Shown here: in pieces, positions 25,080 to 34,714 of the stretch
Layout of the letters: every line of letters begins with the position of its first letter
Numbering within the stretch: the first letter of the stretch is position 1
Assembly (NCBI RefSeq): GCF_003148745.1
Contig: NZ_QGGU01000009.1
Coordinates: 1 to 64,000, forward strand
From: Pleionea mediterranea
GTDB taxonomy: Bacteria > Pseudomonadota > Gammaproteobacteria > Enterobacterales > Kangiellaceae
Direction: 5' to 3'
DNA length: 64,000 nt
Notes under the pieces: model-generated
Told to the model about the DNA's origin: nothing
Database searches by the model: none
Seen by the model: the letters and a program-made list of their open reading frames with translations, nothing else
Translations under genes and position numbers: made by a program

Positions 25080-26453
25080 ATGGCCCACCGACTGTTGATA
25101 ATTGAAGATGATGCCGAATCGAACGATCATCTTGTGCAGCACTTTCGTCAACGGCAATGGCAGGTTGAAACCGCTTTAGGTGTTAACGATGCAAAGTCGA
25201 TACTGCTCGAAGATGAATTTAACCCTCACGTCATTATTGCTGATCTGGGTTTACCCGATGGCAACATTCTCGATCATCTCGAAGAACTGCAAGAACAGGT
25301 AGGCCTGACCGAATGGGTATTTCTTTATGAACCCGGCAGTAGCAGCGATGACTCCCGAATTGACGATTTAACCTTCGACTTTCTACACAAGCCTTACGAT
25401 ATAAAACGCCTCGATACCATCACCCGGCGCGCACTGCGAACGGTATTAACCGAACGGCTGGCGCAAAGCTACTCCAGCCAGCATAAACAAAAATATCATG
25501 TGGACAGTTTTTATGGCTCAAGTCAGCAGGCCAAATCGCTAAAAACCATGCTCAATAAACTGGTGGATATTCCCATCAGTGCCATGATCATCACCGGAGA
25601 AACCGGTACAGGTAAAGGCCTGGTCGCTCGAATTATTCATCACTCCGGATTGCGCAGCGATGGGCCAATAGTTGAGCTTAATTGTGCGGCATTACCCAAA
25701 GATTTGCTTGAGTCGCAACTGTTTGGTCATGAGTCTGGCGCATTTACTGGTGCGGCGAAAAAGTTTCGCGGTCTATTTGAACAGGCCGATGGTGGCACAC
25801 TGTTTCTCGATGAAATTGGCGATATGGATATTGAGTTGCAATCTAAATTACTCAAAGCCATTGAAGATCAAACCATTCGCCGCCTTGGCAGTGAAAAAGA
25901 AATCCATGTTGATGTACAGGTGATTGCCGCAACCGGTGTTAATTTGAATGAAGCCATTGCCCAGGGTCAGTTTCGTGATGACCTGTATCACCGGATCAGC
26001 GTATTTAAAGTCCACTTACCGTCACTGCGTGAGCGCAAAGATGACTTAATGGAGCTGGTGCCACGTATTATTGGCGAGTTTAATACCAAGGCCAATAAAC
26101 GTGTTAACCACATCTCCGATGCCTCATGGGAAAAACTCTTAAGCTATGACTGGCCCGGCAATGTGCGAGAACTGCGCAATGTGTTGGAGCGATGTGTACT
26201 GTTATCCAACAATGAACACTTACCCGATGAATGGTTACAACTGAGTTCTAGCGGCTCCTACAATGCACAGCAAGCGCCCAGTGCAGACCATATCTCTATC
26301 CCTATTGACGGCACCATGGGGCTGGAAGATGTTGAGCTGGCCATGCTCACCAAAGCACTGCTACTTGAAGATAATAATGTCACCGCTGCCGCCAAGCGGC
26401 TAAAAATTACTCGCGAGACCATGCGTTACCGAATGAAAAAGTTTGAGCTTTGA
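25080..26453 (+). CDS. Sigma-54-dependent response regulator (NtrC family) with atypical receiver
   Basis: The 457-aa product has three domains. The receiver (1-120) has the acidic pair ED-D (9-11), phospho-acceptor D55 in [10 protein letters not shown], and the conserved Lys in FLHKPYD. The usual Thr/Ser at the end of beta4 is Tyr (WVFLYEPGS). The AAA+ domain has Walker A GETGTGKG (about 173), the sigma-54 contact loop [14 protein letters not shown] (about 217-230), and Walker [12 protein letters not shown]. The Fis-type helix-turn-helix at the C-terminus reads [20 protein letters not shown]. It should open sigma-54 promoters. No histidine kinase gene is nearby. The sigma-54 site at 26651 is the obvious target. 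Confidence 0.95.
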   Translation: MAHRLLIIEDDAESNDHLVQHFRQRQWQVETALGVNDAKSILLEDEFNPHVIIADLGLPDGNILDHLEELQEQVGLTEWVFLYEPGSSSDDSRIDDLTFDFLHKPYDIKRLDTITRRALRTVLTERLAQSYSSQHKQKYHVDSFYGSSQQAKSLKTMLNKLVDIPISAMIITGETGTGKGLVARIIHHSGLRSDGPIVELNCAALPKDLLESQLFGHESGAFTGAAKKFRGLFEQADGGTLFLDEIGDMDIELQSKLLKAIEDQTIRRLGSEKEIHVDVQVIAATGVNLNEAIAQGQFRDDLYHRISVFKVHLPSLRERKDDLMELVPRIIGEFNTKANKRVNHISDASWEKLLSYDWPGNVRELRNVLERCVLLSNNEHLPDEWLQLSSSGSYNAQQAPSADHISIPIDGTMGLEDVELAMLTKALLLEDNNVTAAAKRLKITRETMRYRMKKFEL

Positions 26454-26480
26454 AACAATAACCGCAGCAACGAAGCAAAA

Positions 26481-26540
26481 TTTACTGTTTGATTAATTGT
26501 CTGATCAATTCGCTGTTGGATCAACTTGCTCTCTAATTAA
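26481..26540. repeat. Degenerate tandem repeat, mostly 16-bp units
   Basis: Four consecutive units end in TGATTAA, TGATCAA, GGATCAA and CTAATTAA (16, 12, 16 and 16 bp). They lie just upstream of the CATATCCCCC pair, inside the presumed enhancer region. Confidence 0.65.
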
Positions 26541-26546
26541 TAGAGC

Positions 26547-26578
26547 CATATCCCCCTGCGGGCTGGCTCATATCCCCC
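26547..26578. promoter_or_regulatory. Candidate enhancer: two CATATCCCCC repeats 22 bp apart
   Basis: The 10-mer CATATCCCCC is present at 26547-26556 and 26569-26578, a spacing of about two helical turns. It lies roughly 75-105 bp upstream of the sigma-54 -24 element, where NtrC-type activators usually bind. That the upstream regulator binds here is inference. Confidence 0.5.
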
Positions 26579-26650
26579 GCATAAAAAACTTCAAAATCCT
26601 GCCAAGCGTTTAAACCGCCTGTAAATGCCTATCTTTTTTAATTTTATGAT

Positions 26651-26666
26651 TGGCATATAACATGCA
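26651..26666 (+). promoter_or_regulatory. Sigma-54 (-24/-12) promoter
   Basis: TGGCATATAACATGCA matches the consensus TGGCAC-N5-TTGCA, with GG and GC exactly 10 bp apart. Two defined positions differ: T for C in the -24 box and A for T in the -12 box. It follows a sigma-54 activator gene and precedes the small gene and the universal stress gene. Confidence 0.7.
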
Positions 26667-26806
26667 ACATCTTACACAGAAAATTAAACGAATTTTAATT
26701 CGCTCACTGATTTACAGCTTTAAAGGAGCTCACTATCCGTATAACCAATCCGTTACCAAACAATAAAATATTTGATCAGGCTCATTATCTGGAACATAAA
26801 AAGGCC

Positions 26807-27100
26807 ATGGTTGAACTGGATGATGCGCTCAAAGAAACTGCAAGTACACTGCGTGTGTTAAGCAAAAGTAAAACACGGTCATTGAACAACAATAATACTC
26901 GACAATTGGTTCTGATTAACCGGTTATTAAAGGAAACACAGGCAAATCACCGTTCGTTACTTAAGCTACGCGGTGATATGCAGCAAATGTTTGATGATCA
27001 CTTTTACACCATCAGAGAATATTTGCTCGAGCTAATTACAGAGGCCTTTGGTGTGCTGCCTAATCGAGTGGTAAAACAACCCAAATTAATTGAACATTAA
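26807..27100 (+). CDS. Small helical protein of unknown function, possibly starting at AUC 26735
   Basis: From the first ATG (26807) it encodes 97 aa, almost all predicted helix, with no membrane segment (DDALKETASTLRVLSKSK, LVLINRLLKETQANHRSLLKL). No family was recognised. The ATG lacks a usable ribosome binding site. The frame stays open for 24 more codons to 26735, where an ATC lies 6 nt after a perfect AAGGAG (26723-26728). The extra residues (IRITNPLPNNKIFDQAHYLE) look like protein, so a 121-aa product with an AUC start is plausible. It lies behind the sigma-54 promoter and 59 bp ahead of the universal stress gene, so probably cotranscribed. Confidence 0.65.
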   Translation: MVELDDALKETASTLRVLSKSKTRSLNNNNTRQLVLINRLLKETQANHRSLLKLRGDMQQMFDDHFYTIREYLLELITEAFGVLPNRVVKQPKLIEH

Positions 27101-27159
27101 TTCTCTGGAATGAAGAAAGAACCGATCAATGAAACACGGCAATCAATAGAGGTAAGCTT

Positions 27160-28014
27160 ATGAGTATTAGACGCGTACTGGTTCATCTTGATGACAGCAA
27201 TACCTGTGATGATCGTTTGAAAACATCTCTTTTGATCGCCAATAGTTTTCATGCGGATATACATGGTGTTTATGTAGAGCCTCAAATTCCTGCTTCTTTA
27301 GCCAGTGAAACCAACTGCATGAATGAATTTTCGGAGCCGGTCACTCATGAATTAACGCCACACATTGAGCGGGTAAAACAGCAAAAGAAAAGCATAGAAG
27401 ACAAACTTGAATCGATTCGCCAGTCGTCTTTGCAATCGATACATTGGCAATCTAAACGGGGTAATACAAGACGTGTATTGTCCGAGCTGGGTTTGTTTAA
27501 TGACTTAATCATAATGACCAATGAAATAGATGGTGATCCGCTATTACAAGTAAAACCTCCGGCCACCGACATAGCCGTGCATACAAGCTGCCCTGTTTTG
27601 GTGATCCCAAACAACAAACCTTTAAAAGCATCATCCAATAATGTTCTTCTTACCTGGAATGGCAGTGTTGAATCCTCAAGTGCCATACATCAATCACTTC
27701 CTTTTTTAACCATGGCAAATAACATCACGTTATTTTGTGCTCGTGGCGAACATGTTTCCATTACTGATTACGAAGCCTCGAAAAAAAGCATGCTGCAATA
27801 TTTGCACGCGCATGGGCTTTCAATTGACATGATTGATCAAGATAAGTCAGACAAAGACATCAGTGAATTATTAGAGCAACAAATAACGAATCATCATTAC
27901 GACTTATTAGTCACTGGCGCCTACGACCACTCCAACATAAGAGAACTCTTGTTCAGCAGCACCACCAAAGAGTTGCTCGATAATGAAAAAATCCCATTAT
28001 TATTGGCGCACTAA
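27160..28014 (+). CDS. Universal stress protein with two Usp domains (UspE-like)
   Basis: The 284-aa product has two tandem Usp folds, about 1-145 and 150-284. The first has VLVHLDDSNTCDDRLKTSL and ends in SCPVLVIPNNK; the second has NVLLTWNGSVESS and ends in LLVTGAYDHSNIRELLFSSTTKELLDNEKIPLLLAH. The second half contains a GxxxHSxxxxxxxxS-like ATP-binding pattern (GAYDHSNIRELLFSST). Tandem Usp proteins of this type are induced by starvation, oxidants or loss of oxygen. A GAGGT site precedes the ATG, and a strong shared terminator follows. It is probably the last gene of the sigma-54 transcript. Confidence 0.9.
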   Translation: MSIRRVLVHLDDSNTCDDRLKTSLLIANSFHADIHGVYVEPQIPASLASETNCMNEFSEPVTHELTPHIERVKQQKKSIEDKLESIRQSSLQSIHWQSKRGNTRRVLSELGLFNDLIIMTNEIDGDPLLQVKPPATDIAVHTSCPVLVIPNNKPLKASSNNVLLTWNGSVESSSAIHQSLPFLTMANNITLFCARGEHVSITDYEASKKSMLQYLHAHGLSIDMIDQDKSDKDISELLEQQITNHHYDLLVTGAYDHSNIRELLFSSTTKELLDNEKIPLLLAH

Positions 28015-28015
28015 T

Positions 28016-28049
28016 AAAAAAGCCGTTCAATTAATTGAACGGCTTTTTT
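28016..28049. terminator. Bidirectional terminator between usp and S8 protease genes
   Basis: AAAAAAGCCGTTCAATT paired with AATTGAACGGCTTTTTT forms a near-perfect palindrome with T-runs on both strands. The two flanking genes converge on it. Confidence 0.94.
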
Positions 28050-28064
28050 GGTTTTAGCGTTTAA

Positions 28065-31000
28065 TTAACGACGTTTTATATAAAGCGCTAATAACCCCAA
28101 TAGCATTAACAGTGGAATACTGCCACCACCGCCACCACCGGAATCTGCAGGGGCTGTAACAGTAACGGAACGATTGACAGTATCACTAATACTCTGGCTG
28201 TCTGTTACTGTCAGCTGCACGGCATAGCTACCGGCAGTGCTATAGGTATGAGTTGGAGACTGAGACGTTGAGCTATTGCCATCACCAAAATCCCAGGCGT
28301 AACTCAAAGCTCCCTGCCCGCCACTGGTTGCGTCGATAAAAGTAACCGTTAGATCATTTGTTGTAAAACTAAAGTCTGCTTCTGGCGCATTAGCTTCAGT
28401 AGGTCTGCTAATAACAAACGAATGCCTTCCCAGAAAATCCGGATCCGATGCATTACCTAAAGCAGCAACCCCCAACCATTTACCCCCCGATTGAGTCAGC
28501 CCAGACCAGGCCATATCAATGTTAAAACTGGTTGTTCCATCCAAAGTGGTTGGCGCACTTAATGTAATATTTGTACTCTCAGTATTGCCAACAGCACCAT
28601 AGCTTAAGTCGACACTATCGTTTGAAGAACCACTCGCACTCCAGTTTTGCACCAGAATCCAGTAAGTACCCGCAGCAGGAAAATCGATCACAATCGCTTC
28701 ATCCGCATCCGGAGAAGTACTGCTTTCAAGCTCTTCGAACTCATCGGGTTGACCATTGGCATTTTGATCAAGACCCACATAAAGATCCATATCAGTCGCA
28801 CTGGAATTATCCGTTTTAGCCACTAGAAGCTGAGTCCCTGCAGCAACCGTTACGGTACGAAAAGCAACACCATCCGATAAGTCATCATAAACATCGGTAT
28901 TATCGGAATCTTCCGCTAAACTCAGTGTTTCGACTGTTGCCTGATTAGAGAAAACGGTGGTGGTAGCATTTGATTCAGCAATACTGATGACATCTGCAAA
29001 TTGATGCGCACCAGATGTATCGCTACTGACCAAATCAATATGACCCGCAAAAGAACTGTTAATATTTTTTGCAACAACGGGCAGTCTGGTTGACGTAAAG
29101 CCACCACCTGTTGGAACTAAAATTACCGCGCCCATTAACCATTCATTTTGAGCTGCCCCATTGACCGTCAAATCAACATCCAGAGTAATGGAGTCATCGG
29201 CATTTAAAGAAAAACTACTCTGCGATACAGAAATGGTGCCGTTTGCTGGCTGAGTAATATCAACATTCCACGTTGTCGCACCAACTGCAGTAAGCGTTCG
29301 AGACCATGCACAGTCCGACAAACAGTTACTGTCTGCCATGGAAGGCAGGTTTAATTCCTTTGGCTCCAGAGTCGGACTCGAAGAAGCCGGATCAGCGTTT
29401 CTGAAATTAGTGCCTGTTTCACTGATTAGCAAACCGGCATTCAATGCTGAGGGAATATCGATCCGGCCACCGCCAATATCAAAAGCATCCGCGGTTGTTG
29501 TACCATCTTCTTTCGTCAGTGCAATAGAACCTGAAGTCGATAGTGCGGAATGAATTTGCGCTGGCGTCCAACTAGGCTGCAACTGTATTAATAACGCAGC
29601 GGCACCAGCTGCGTGAGGACTGGCCATGGAGGTTCCGCTTTTAAAGCCATAATCTACTGGCAATATATCGGCAGCCAGAATGGAGACACCCGGTGCTGCC
29701 AGTGATGGCGCAAGAATCGATGAAGGATTAACATTGGGTCCTCTTGAACTGAATCCACCAACAATATCACCCGCAGAAGGATCAACCCCCACAGAACCAT
29801 TGGTGCCGGTAATTGTAGCCATATGACCACTACCACCATCGGTTACCCAGTTACGCACATTAGTACCATCCGACGCACCGATATGTATGCCGGGGATAAC
29901 ATAAATATCATCGACTATACTGCTCGCACCGCCCGGTAAATTAGCCAAAATAAAGCCACCGGCACCGCCGTCAGCAACGTTTTTCGCTTTTGCTACCCGA
30001 GCAATTTCACCGCGATCACACAGCACAATTTGGCCACTGAATGTATTTGCAGGAAAAGGAGAAAGACACTGCTCAGGGTTGGTATCACCATTATCAAAAT
30101 CACCGGCATATACGATGGGAGCGGTAATGCTTCCGGTAAGGCTTCGACCGACAATGTCGGACGGTGGTGTGGTGCTACCACCGGTCATTGAGGTTAAATT
30201 TTTATCAGGGAAAGCACCTCGATCGTGTGTGGTTGCAGCAACACTGGTTAACCAGGGTGCATTGGCAGGCGATCCCACTGTTTCTGCCGCTGGTCCTGAA
30301 TTACCTGCAGAGGTCATAACCACAATTCCTGCTTCTCTGGCCGATAAATAAGCCATAGCAGTGGAATCATTCCAGGGAGAACCCACCGAGTCGGAACCAA
30401 AGGAATAGTTGATAACATCAACGCCATCTAAAATGGCTTGTTCAATTGCTGAAGAAGATGCGCCACCACTAGAAGTCCCTTCTGCATCGGCTATTTTATA
30501 GGCGATAACATTCGCTCTTGGCGCCACGCCAGATAACTCAAAACTATTGCCATTACCTAAATCAAAATCCAGCGTATTTCCAATAGCTGTCGCACCAACA
30601 TGTGTACCATGGCCGCCTTCATCACCAGGCTCTGAGTTACCATCAACAAAGTTGTAACTGCCTATCAACTTGTTATTACACAAACTGGGCTGTGTAACAC
30701 AGTCTCCAAGAAAAACGTTGTTTCCCAATGGATTGATATGGGTGTAACCGTCAGAAGGAGAGACTTCCGCAAATGAAGGATGATCGTGACGGATACCTGT
30801 GTCAATGATACCAACAACTACACCTTCGCCTCTGGCCTGAGTGCTATTAAATATCCCGTTCCAGACATCTGGCGCCTTAATCATTGTTGGCCCACGGTCG
30901 GTGTGAGCCTTATAGATTTTTGTCGGCTGTACCGATTTAACCCCCTGCAATTGCAGCAGTGTTTGCGCTTGCTTGGCAGTAAGCTCAACCGTAAAACCGT

Positions 31001-31334
31001 TTAGAGCCGCTGAAAAGCGGCGCTTTGGTGTAAGTGTGGTATTTAACGCCTTACTCGCGGCGACCAAAAGCTCATCCTGCTTAACTTTAAGGAAATTGGT
31101 GTAGGCTCTCGATTTTGCCGATTTAACGTCAAGCTTGCGTTTACCGGTTACCGCGATACTTGTGGCTTTATAATGACCAATCCCACCTTTGTATTGAGCC
31201 AGAGGAGGCTGAGTCAATTGAACCATGTAAGTGCTTGTATTACCGTATTTTTTTGTGTTTTTTGCAACAGCAGATCCGTTCACTACCACCATTGTCAGAA
31301 AAATAATTATATTAAGAACAGTTGTTACCCGCAT
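28065..31334 (-). CDS. Secreted S8 subtilisin-like protease with PA, PPC-like, PKD and GlyGly-CTERM parts
   Basis: The ATG at 31334 (AAGG upstream) is preferred to TTG at 31343; it gives 1089 aa. The order is signal peptide, I9-type propeptide (about 35-145), then the S8 catalytic domain. Asp is in VGIIDTGIRHDHPSF, His in GGHGTHVGATAIG, and Ser in GTSMASPHAAGAAALL. A PA domain (about 400-480) is inserted before the Ser. Fibronectin-like and PPC-like regions follow, then a PKD domain (about 990-1065). The C-terminus is a G-rich run, a hydrophobic helix and KRR: the GlyGly-CTERM sorting signal, normally processed by a rhombosortase that is not in this window. Confidence 0.95.
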   Translation of the reverse strand: MRVTTVLNIIIFLTMVVVNGSAVAKNTKKYGNTSTYMVQLTQPPLAQYKGGIGHYKATSIAVTGKRKLDVKSAKSRAYTNFLKVKQDELLVAASKALNTTLTPKRRFSAALNGFTVELTAKQAQTLLQLQGVKSVQPTKIYKAHTDRGPTMIKAPDVWNGIFNSTQARGEGVVVGIIDTGIRHDHPSFAEVSPSDGYTHINPLGNNVFLGDCVTQPSLCNNKLIGSYNFVDGNSEPGDEGGHGTHVGATAIGNTLDFDLGNGNSFELSGVAPRANVIAYKIADAEGTSSGGASSSAIEQAILDGVDVINYSFGSDSVGSPWNDSTAMAYLSAREAGIVVMTSAGNSGPAAETVGSPANAPWLTSVAATTHDRGAFPDKNLTSMTGGSTTPPSDIVGRSLTGSITAPIVYAGDFDNGDTNPEQCLSPFPANTFSGQIVLCDRGEIARVAKAKNVADGGAGGFILANLPGGASSIVDDIYVIPGIHIGASDGTNVRNWVTDGGSGHMATITGTNGSVGVDPSAGDIVGGFSSRGPNVNPSSILAPSLAAPGVSILAADILPVDYGFKSGTSMASPHAAGAAALLIQLQPSWTPAQIHSALSTSGSIALTKEDGTTTADAFDIGGGRIDIPSALNAGLLISETGTNFRNADPASSSPTLEPKELNLPSMADSNCLSDCAWSRTLTAVGATTWNVDITQPANGTISVSQSSFSLNADDSITLDVDLTVNGAAQNEWLMGAVILVPTGGGFTSTRLPVVAKNINSSFAGHIDLVSSDTSGAHQFADVISIAESNATTTVFSNQATVETLSLAEDSDNTDVYDDLSDGVAFRTVTVAAGTQLLVAKTDNSSATDMDLYVGLDQNANGQPDEFEELESSTSPDADEAIVIDFPAAGTYWILVQNWSASGSSNDSVDLSYGAVGNTESTNITLSAPTTLDGTTSFNIDMAWSGLTQSGGKWLGVAALGNASDPDFLGRHSFVISRPTEANAPEADFSFTTNDLTVTFIDATSGGQGALSYAWDFGDGNSSTSQSPTHTYSTAGSYAVQLTVTDSQSISDTVNRSVTVTAPADSGGGGGGSIPLLMLLGLLALYIKRR

Positions 31335-31526
31335 TACCGCCAACCTTGTTTAAAAAACAAACACTGTTATCAAATTTAGCAGATAAACTACCATTTAGCC
31401 TGTATAAAATTCACACAAACGACATAATTAAAGCATTCTCAGATAATAACAGTACAGATAATGGCATCATTGAGATCTACCCAAGTACCGTTAGAAAGCT
31501 CACTTACAAACAGCACTTGTATAGTT

Positions 31527-32372
31527 CTAAGTAAAGTAAAATTGCTCGCCTCTTTTTAGGGGGTGGTTATTCTTTATCACCACGGTCGCATTCTCTGCAA
31601 ACGCCGCAGCATTGTTATTATTCGGCATGGGGTTAAGTTTGATTAACGTTTTTAATGGTTCTTGCAATGGGTGTTTGGTACCCAGTTTCTGATCAACGGT
31701 GGTGACAATGCAGCGCTCGCAGGGATACCGTAAGTCAAATCTTATGCTTTCATTCACTAATGACTTAATTCTGTGTTCTTCAAACGGCTCCAAACCTTCA
31801 ATCACCATATTCGGCCGAAAACGATTCATTGGAACCGGCATTTCAAGATGACGATTAAGCTCATCCAATGAAGCCTGGTTAGCGATTAAAAATGGAAACC
31901 CATCTGCAAATTGTGTTTCGACAAAATGATCGCCAACACCAAATTTTTCCGATTGATCAACCTGTCTGGTAAAACCTTCAGCCATCCTAACCAGGCGCAC
32001 CGGCCAAGGGGTTTTTAGCTGCTCGGTAAGCCAACGTCCAACATCATCACACTCTTGCAAAACTTGGCACTTATTTTTCCAGACAGTAGCTTCGCATTTT
32101 GGGAGCGGCTTGGTTGGTACTAGCGGAACCTCTATTGATTGGCCGCTTTGTTGATTGGCAATAACGAGGTAATCGTTATTAATGTGAGTGCTCAACAGCG
32201 CCATCTGTGGAAACTGCCGCTGAGTGATAAACATTCCTTTTGGGTTCACGATCATCCAGTGACGATCGTGCAAAAGTCCCTTCTCGGTAACCACTGATTC
32301 ATCAAGCTCAATACCTTTCAGCGACTTAACCGGATAAATAAATAACTGATTCAACCTAATAACTTTGTCCAT
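31527..32372 (-). CDS. MOSC-domain protein (YcbX-like, without ferredoxin domain)
   Basis: The 281-aa product has an N-terminal MOSC beta-barrel (LNQLFIYPVKSLKGIELDESVVTEKGLLHDRHWMIV) and a C-terminal MOSC domain with the conserved Cys in RYPCERCIVTTVD. MOSC proteins bind a molybdenum cofactor and reduce N-hydroxylated compounds. E. coli YcbX has an additional 2Fe-2S domain that is absent here, so an external electron donor is needed. It is a single gene on the minus strand, downstream of pnp, from which the pnp terminator separates it. Confidence 0.9.
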   Translation of the reverse strand: MDKVIRLNQLFIYPVKSLKGIELDESVVTEKGLLHDRHWMIVNPKGMFITQRQFPQMALLSTHINNDYLVIANQQSGQSIEVPLVPTKPLPKCEATVWKNKCQVLQECDDVGRWLTEQLKTPWPVRLVRMAEGFTRQVDQSEKFGVGDHFVETQFADGFPFLIANQASLDELNRHLEMPVPMNRFRPNMVIEGLEPFEEHRIKSLVNESIRFDLRYPCERCIVTTVDQKLGTKHPLQEPLKTLIKLNPMPNNNNAAAFAENATVVIKNNHPLKRGEQFYFT

Positions 32373-32452
32373 AAGAATTTTTTAACGTGTTTTTGTTTAA
32401 TTAATTTCAGTGTTTAAAGTTTGCAGTTTAAATTAAACCTGTAAATTATGGG

Positions 32453-32488
32453 TAAAAAAAAGCCGCTTACTTTTCAGTAAACGGCTTT
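32453..32488 (-). terminator. Intrinsic terminator of pnp
   Basis: On the minus strand, AAGCCGTTTACT and AGTAAGCGGCTT form a stem with one G-U pair and a 4-nt loop. It is followed by eight T residues, 26 bp past the pnp stop. Confidence 0.93.
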
Positions 32489-32513
32489 ATCAACATTGAA
32501 TAAATCCTGAAGA

Positions 32514-34628
32514 TTATTCGTTGCCAGCGTTATCATCTTTAGCTGGCGGATCAAGCAGCTCTTTCATGCTTAAACGCACGCGTCCCTGACGATCCACTTC
32601 CAGTACTTTAACTTTTACAACATCACCAACGCTTAAATGATCGGTTACTTTATTCACACGCTCGTGAGCGATTTGTGAAATATGCACCAGACCGTCTTTG
32701 CCAGGTTTAATGTTAACGAACGCACCAAAGTCTGCTAAACGGGCCACTTTACCTTCGTAAATTGCGCCTGCTTCGATATCTTCAACAATATCTTTAACAC
32801 GCTGTTCCGCGGCATCACCCGCCGATTTATCAACCGCTGCAATTCGCACGGTACCGTCATCATCAATTTCAATGGTAGCGCCCGTTTCTTCAGTAATGGA
32901 TCGAATGGTTGAACCACCTTTACCAATCACTTCGGAAATTTTCTCTGGGTCAATTTTTAATGATGTAATACGCGGCGCGTAAGAAGAAATATCGCTACGG
33001 TGTGTATGAATCGCTTCATTCATGGTTTTAAGTATGTGCAAACGACCGGCTTTTGCCTGGTGTAGCGCCACTTCCATAATTTCTTTGGTGATGCCTTCAA
33101 TTTTAATGTCCATCTGCAAAGCGGTAATACCGGCGTCGCTTCCAGCCACTTTAAAGTCCATATCACCCAGGTGATCTTCGTCGCCCAAAATGTCTGAAAG
33201 GACTACGTACTTCTCACCTTCTTTTACCAGACCCATTGCAATACCGGCAACCGGTGCTTTAAGAGGCACACCAGCATCCATAAGCGCCAAACTGGTGCCA
33301 CACACAGATGCCATTGAGCTTGAACCGTTTGACTCTGTGATTTCTGATACCACTCGTAACGTGTAAGGGAATTCAGATTGATCCGGAATCATCGCCTGAA
33401 TACCACGCTTCGCTAACTTACCATGACCAATTTCTCGACGCTTAGGGCTACCGACAAAACCTGTCTCACCGACACAGTAAGGAGGGAAATTGTAGTGAAG
33501 CATAAAGGTGTCTTTAGAATCACCAAGCAAGTTATCAACGATTTGTGCATCACGCTCGGTGCCTAATGTGGCTGCAACCAATGCTTGAGTTTCCCCACGA
33601 GTAAATAACGCAGAACCGTGTACCCGTGGCAGAACGCCTGTTTTTACATATAAGGCACGGATCATATCGTTATCACGTCCATCAATACGAGGAGAGCCGT
33701 TAACGATGCGACTGCGAACAACGGATTTTTCAATGCCGTGGAAAACATCACGAACTTCGTCAGCAGAAGGCTCACCTTCTTCACTGGCAATAGCTTCAAC
33801 CGCTTTATCACAAATTTCGTTCAGCTTATCTTTACGCGCCATTTTATCAGCTATCTGATAAGCTTCTGTTACTTCCGCTTCAACCATGCTGGCCACGCGA
33901 GTTGTTAACTCGGTGTTTTCAGCTTCAGGCTTCCAGTCCCACGCAGGTGTCGCAACTTCATCAGCAAACTCTTGAATCGCCTTAATCGCCACTTGCATTT
34001 CTGCATGGCCAAACATGACAGCACCCAACATTACAGACTCAGACAGCTGGTCAGCTTCTGATTCAACCATCAATACTGCGTCTTTAGTTCCGGCAACAAC
34101 CAGATCAAGAGCACTGTCATCCATTTCACTTAGAGCAGGATTAAGTACGTATTCACCGCTTTTATAACCAACACGGGCCGCACCAATTGGTCCGCTAAAT
34201 GGAATACCGGAAGTCGCTAATGCTGCTGATGTACCAATCATGGTAACAATATCAGGCTCTACGTCAGGGTTGATAGACACAACCGTTGCGATAACCTGAA
34301 CTTCATTCATAAAACCTTCGGGGAACAAAGGACGGATTGGTCGATCGATCAAACGAGCAATCAATGTTTCACGTTCAGATGGACGCCCTTCACGCTTGAA
34401 AAATCCGCCAGGAATTTTACCTGCCGCGTAGGTTTTTTCTTGATAATTAACCGTTAATGGGAAAAAGCCCTGACCTTCTTTGGCCTCTTTTTTACCGACA
34501 ACCGATACCAATACGGTTGTTCCATCAACATCAACCATAACCGCAGATGATGCTTGGCGTGCGATTTCACCAGTTTCCATAGTGACGGTACGGCCACCAA
34601 ATTCAAAACTTCGTTTAATTGGATTCAC
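32514..34628 (-). CDS. pnp: Polyribonucleotide nucleotidyltransferase (PNPase)
   Basis: The 704-aa enzyme has two RNase PH domains (about 10-145 and 325-460), with the signature GEGQ-type phosphorolytic core ([13 protein letters not shown] and [17 protein letters not shown]). A KH domain follows at about 555-615 ([22 protein letters not shown]), then an S1 domain at about 622-690. It degrades RNA 3' to 5' by phosphorolysis and forms part of the degradosome in relatives. The length matches E. coli PNPase (711 aa). A long hairpin in its leader (34715-34788) resembles the RNase III autoregulation site. Confidence 0.98.
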   Translation of the reverse strand: MNPIKRSFEFGGRTVTMETGEIARQASSAVMVDVDGTTVLVSVVGKKEAKEGQGFFPLTVNYQEKTYAAGKIPGGFFKREGRPSERETLIARLIDRPIRPLFPEGFMNEVQVIATVVSINPDVEPDIVTMIGTSAALATSGIPFSGPIGAARVGYKSGEYVLNPALSEMDDSALDLVVAGTKDAVLMVESEADQLSESVMLGAVMFGHAEMQVAIKAIQEFADEVATPAWDWKPEAENTELTTRVASMVEAEVTEAYQIADKMARKDKLNEICDKAVEAIASEEGEPSADEVRDVFHGIEKSVVRSRIVNGSPRIDGRDNDMIRALYVKTGVLPRVHGSALFTRGETQALVAATLGTERDAQIVDNLLGDSKDTFMLHYNFPPYCVGETGFVGSPKRREIGHGKLAKRGIQAMIPDQSEFPYTLRVVSEITESNGSSSMASVCGTSLALMDAGVPLKAPVAGIAMGLVKEGEKYVVLSDILGDEDHLGDMDFKVAGSDAGITALQMDIKIEGITKEIMEVALHQAKAGRLHILKTMNEAIHTHRSDISSYAPRITSLKIDPEKISEVIGKGGSTIRSITEETGATIEIDDDGTVRIAAVDKSAGDAAEQRVKDIVEDIEAGAIYEGKVARLADFGAFVNIKPGKDGLVHISQIAHERVNKVTDHLSVGDVVKVKVLEVDRQGRVRLSMKELLDPPAKDDNAGNE

Positions 34629-34714
34629 TTATTAAAGTCCTTAATTGCTTATGCAATTGTTTTCGTTGTAGTTAAATTAGACTTCACAAGCAAAGAATGG
34701 TGTTTTTAGACTAA

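Noticed and set aside
26561-26580. GGCTCATATCCCCCGC as a sigma-54 promoter
   Set aside because: The GG and GC are 12 bp apart instead of 10; it is better seen as part of the direct repeat.
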